A DNA stretch of 7,130 nt from contig JAOZMT010000064.1 in the NCBI GenBank assembly GCA_029934175.1, forward strand, positions 1,982-9,111, read 5' to 3'. The notes under the pieces were generated by a model, which did not search any database, had not been told where the DNA came from, and saw only the letters and a list, made by a program, of their open reading frames with translations. Of this stretch, positions 6,582-7,130 are shown piece by piece. The stretch is from Victivallales bacterium (GTDB taxonomy: Bacteria > Verrucomicrobiota > Lentisphaeria > Victivallales > JAUVCU01). Made by a program: the position numbers and the translations under genes. Position 1 is the first letter of the stretch, and every line of letters starts with the position of its first letter.

Positions 6582-6599
6582 CAACCCCATTCGGGGTTG
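6582..6599. repeat. Palindrome A, partner of palindrome E
   Basis: A perfect 7-bp stem CAACCCC/GGGGTTG with loop ATTC. Its 18 bases are the exact reverse complement of the palindrome at 6740-6757, as in paired REP-like (REPIN) elements. No T-run follows on either side, so it is a poor terminator. Confidence 0.85.
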
Positions 6600-6618
6600 G
6601 GAGTTGTGGTGTTGTTAT

Positions 6619-6636
6619 TCCGTAGGTTGAAACGGA
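6619..6636. repeat. Short inverted repeat TCCGT/ACGGA
   Basis: A 5-bp stem with an 8-base loop (AGGTTGAA), between palindrome A and the branched structure. It is the weakest stem of the cluster and may be chance. Confidence 0.4.
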
Positions 6637-6638
6637 CA

Positions 6639-6700
6639 GCTATTCATATTTAACCCCTTCGGGGTTATCTTATTACCCGATAGGGTAAAACATGAATAGC
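6639..6700. repeat. Branched inverted repeat: 9-bp stem enclosing two hairpins
   Basis: GCTATTCAT (6639-6647) pairs perfectly with ATGAATAGC (6692-6700). Inside lie TAACCCC-TTC-GGGGTTA (6651-6667) and TTACCC-GATA-GGGTAA (6673-6688), separated by 3, 5 and 3 bases. The result is a compact three-way junction, possible in either strand as single-stranded DNA or RNA. All three stems are perfect, which chance does not readily give in 62 bases. Confidence 0.75.
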
Positions 6701-6702
6701 CT

Positions 6703-6716
6703 CGGGTTTTAACCCG
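6703..6716. repeat. Palindrome D around GGGTTTTAACCC
   Basis: CGGGTT/AACCCG with a TT centre, directly after the branched structure. Allowing one T-T mismatch, CC/GG extend the stem. It shares the 12-base core GGGTTTTAACCC with palindrome H (6849-6866). Confidence 0.7.
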
Positions 6717-6739
6717 TGGAACTTATCACACACAATAAT

Positions 6740-6757
6740 CAACCCCGAATGGGGTTG
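6740..6757. repeat. Palindrome E, exact reverse complement of A
   Basis: CAACCCC-GAAT-GGGGTTG, a perfect 7-bp stem. The loop GAAT is the complement of the ATTC loop of palindrome A, so the two 18-base units are inverted copies enclosing about 140 bases that contain the branched structure and palindrome D. Confidence 0.85.
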
Positions 6758-6821
6758 CACAAATTGCCAATTACTTTTTCATCGTAATCTGAAATATGCT
6801 AAATTTTATTATTCTTTCTTT

Positions 6822-6836
6822 TGTGCCAACGGCACA
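6822..6836. repeat. Palindrome G, TGTGCC/GGCACA
   Basis: A perfect 6-bp stem with the three-base loop AAC. Its stem sequence is unrelated to the others in the cluster. Confidence 0.65.
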
Positions 6837-6848
6837 TCTCATATTAGC

Positions 6849-6866
6849 CTAGGGTTTTAACCCTAG
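6849..6866. repeat. Palindrome H, CTAGGGTT/AACCCTAG
   Basis: A perfect 8-bp inverted repeat with a TT centre (in practice a 6-bp stem with loop TTTTAA). It shares GGGTTTTAACCC and a preceding CCT with palindrome D; the base pair flanking GGG/CCC differs as a matched pair (C-G in D, A-T in H). Confidence 0.75.
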
Positions 6867-6886
6867 ATGTTGTATTGTCAACCATT

Positions 6887-6901
6887 TGCTCTGAAAGAGC
6901 A
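6887..6901. repeat. Palindrome I, TGCTCT/AGAGCA
   Basis: A perfect 6-bp stem with loop GAA. Read on the plus strand, its GCTCT-GAA-AGAGC core matches the minus-strand terminator hairpin at 6949-6961 except for one compensated base pair. Confidence 0.7.
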
Positions 6902-6941
6902 TTTCATAATTATTGCATTATTTACAAATATTACATCATTT

Positions 6942-6961
6942 ATAAAAAGCCCTTTCAGGGC
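6942..6961 (-). terminator. Rho-independent terminator of the SUMF1-like gene
   Basis: On the minus strand a 5-bp stem GCCCT/AGGGC with loop GAA is followed directly by TTTTTAT. It lies about 70 bases past the TAG of the SUMF1-like gene with no gene between, so it probably ends that transcript. It also belongs to the palindrome cluster. Confidence 0.7.
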
Positions 6962-7029
6962 AAATTCTTTTTTCTTGCTTGCTTTTTCTTTTTGCTCCGC
7001 AACTTGAATTCAGAGGGACTTGTCAGAGA

Positions 7030-7130
7030 CTATTCTTGAGCTAAAAGAACCCGAAAGCCCAAGTCGCTGAACGTATCCGACGGATCATTCCAGCTACGAA
7101 CCGCAGAACGACAGCCCCCAGCAGAGTAGC
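7030..7130 (-). CDS. C-terminal end of a SUMF1/formylglycine-generating-enzyme-fold protein (partial)
   Basis: Only the last 32 codons and a TAG stop lie in the window; the frame is open to the right edge. The residues include GGCRSAVRSW, then DPS and LGFRVLL, which match the conserved C-terminal end of the FGE-sulfatase/SUMF1 fold (CRSA.R....P......GFR). This fold serves in formylglycine-generating enzymes, EgtB/PvdO-type enzymes and non-catalytic C-type-lectin-like binding proteins; the fragment cannot tell which. By my count 54 of 101 bases are G or C, far above the neighbouring genes. Such GC-rich C-termini are also the variable regions of diversity-generating retroelements, and several codons at the expected variable positions end in C or T (GGC, GTT, AGC, TTC, GAC), as adenine mutagenesis of AAY codons would leave them. 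No template repeat or reverse transcriptase is visible here. Confidence 0.8.
   Translation of the reverse strand, partial: YSAGGCRSAVRSWNDPSDTFSDLGFRVLLAQE

Larger units (their letters stand above)
6420..7029. other. Gene-free stretch of about 610 bases with a palindrome cluster
   Basis: I see no credible coding region here. From right to left it holds a purine-rich (minus-strand) leader after the SUMF1-like stop, a terminator hairpin at 6942-6961, at least ten further inverted repeats between 6582 and 6901, and from about 6580 to 6420 AT-rich DNA with the probable promoter and ribosome binding site of the ATPase/nuclease gene. Confidence 0.8.

Noticed and set aside
6563..6591. Plus-strand promoter starting from TTGACA at 6563
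   Set aside because: The -35 match is perfect, but no acceptable -10 element lies 16-18 bases downstream, where the GC-rich palindrome A begins, and no plus-strand gene follows.
6639..6700. tRNA or tRNA-like cloverleaf
   Set aside because: There are only two inner hairpins, with no anticodon arm of 7-base loop, no T-loop consensus and no CCA-compatible acceptor layout.
6703..6866. Integron attC site from GTTTTAAC-like cores
   Set aside because: The sequences are simple palindromes without the paired R and L boxes, and no integrase or cassette gene is seen.
6582..6961. CRISPR array
   Set aside because: The palindromes differ in sequence and spacing, and there is no constant repeat with unique spacers of regular length.

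Overview
The window is AT-rich. All nine supported coding regions lie on the minus strand, so the genes read from right to left. Most starts have a strong AAGGAG-type Shine-Dalgarno site, gaps are very short, and TAA, TAG and TGA all act as stops, so the standard bacterial code applies. The content is bacterial chromosome with a mix of housekeeping and accessory genes. I cannot fix the phylum. An AT-rich host-associated lineage such as Gastranaerophilales, Elusimicrobiota or a spirochaete would fit, but this is a weak guess.

Right edge (7130 to 6420): the window opens inside a gene whose last 32 residues look like the C-terminus of a formylglycine-generating-enzyme (SUMF1) fold, in DNA much richer in G+C than its surroundings. 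A hairpin with a T-run about 70 bases past its stop looks like its terminator. Then comes a gene-free stretch of about 600 bases holding a dense set of perfect palindromes. Two are exact reverse complements of each other, and a 9-bp stem encloses two further hairpins. The stretch ends at a probable promoter and strong ribosome binding site for the next gene.

Middle (6419 to 2813): five genes follow with gaps of 13 and 11 bases and then two 4-base overlaps. They encode a predicted AAA-like ATPase fused to a PD-(D/E)XK nuclease domain, a glycine/methionine repeat protein, a zinc-ribbon protein, a dCMP deaminase, and a lipoate ligase/octanoyltransferase-family protein. The repeat and zinc-ribbon genes may be one gene split by a frameshift.

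Left (2812 to 103): a 96-base gap with a possible promoter precedes a 575-residue fusion of ribose-5-phosphate isomerase B and serine hydroxymethyltransferase, then a 74-residue membrane protein and a small PD-(D/E)XK protein. The metabolic genes share a theme. Serine hydroxymethyltransferase makes methylene-tetrahydrofolate and glycine, dCMP deaminase makes the dUMP that thymidylate synthase methylates with that folate, and lipoylation serves the glycine cleavage system. The nuclease-like and hypothetical genes between them have no established link to this theme.
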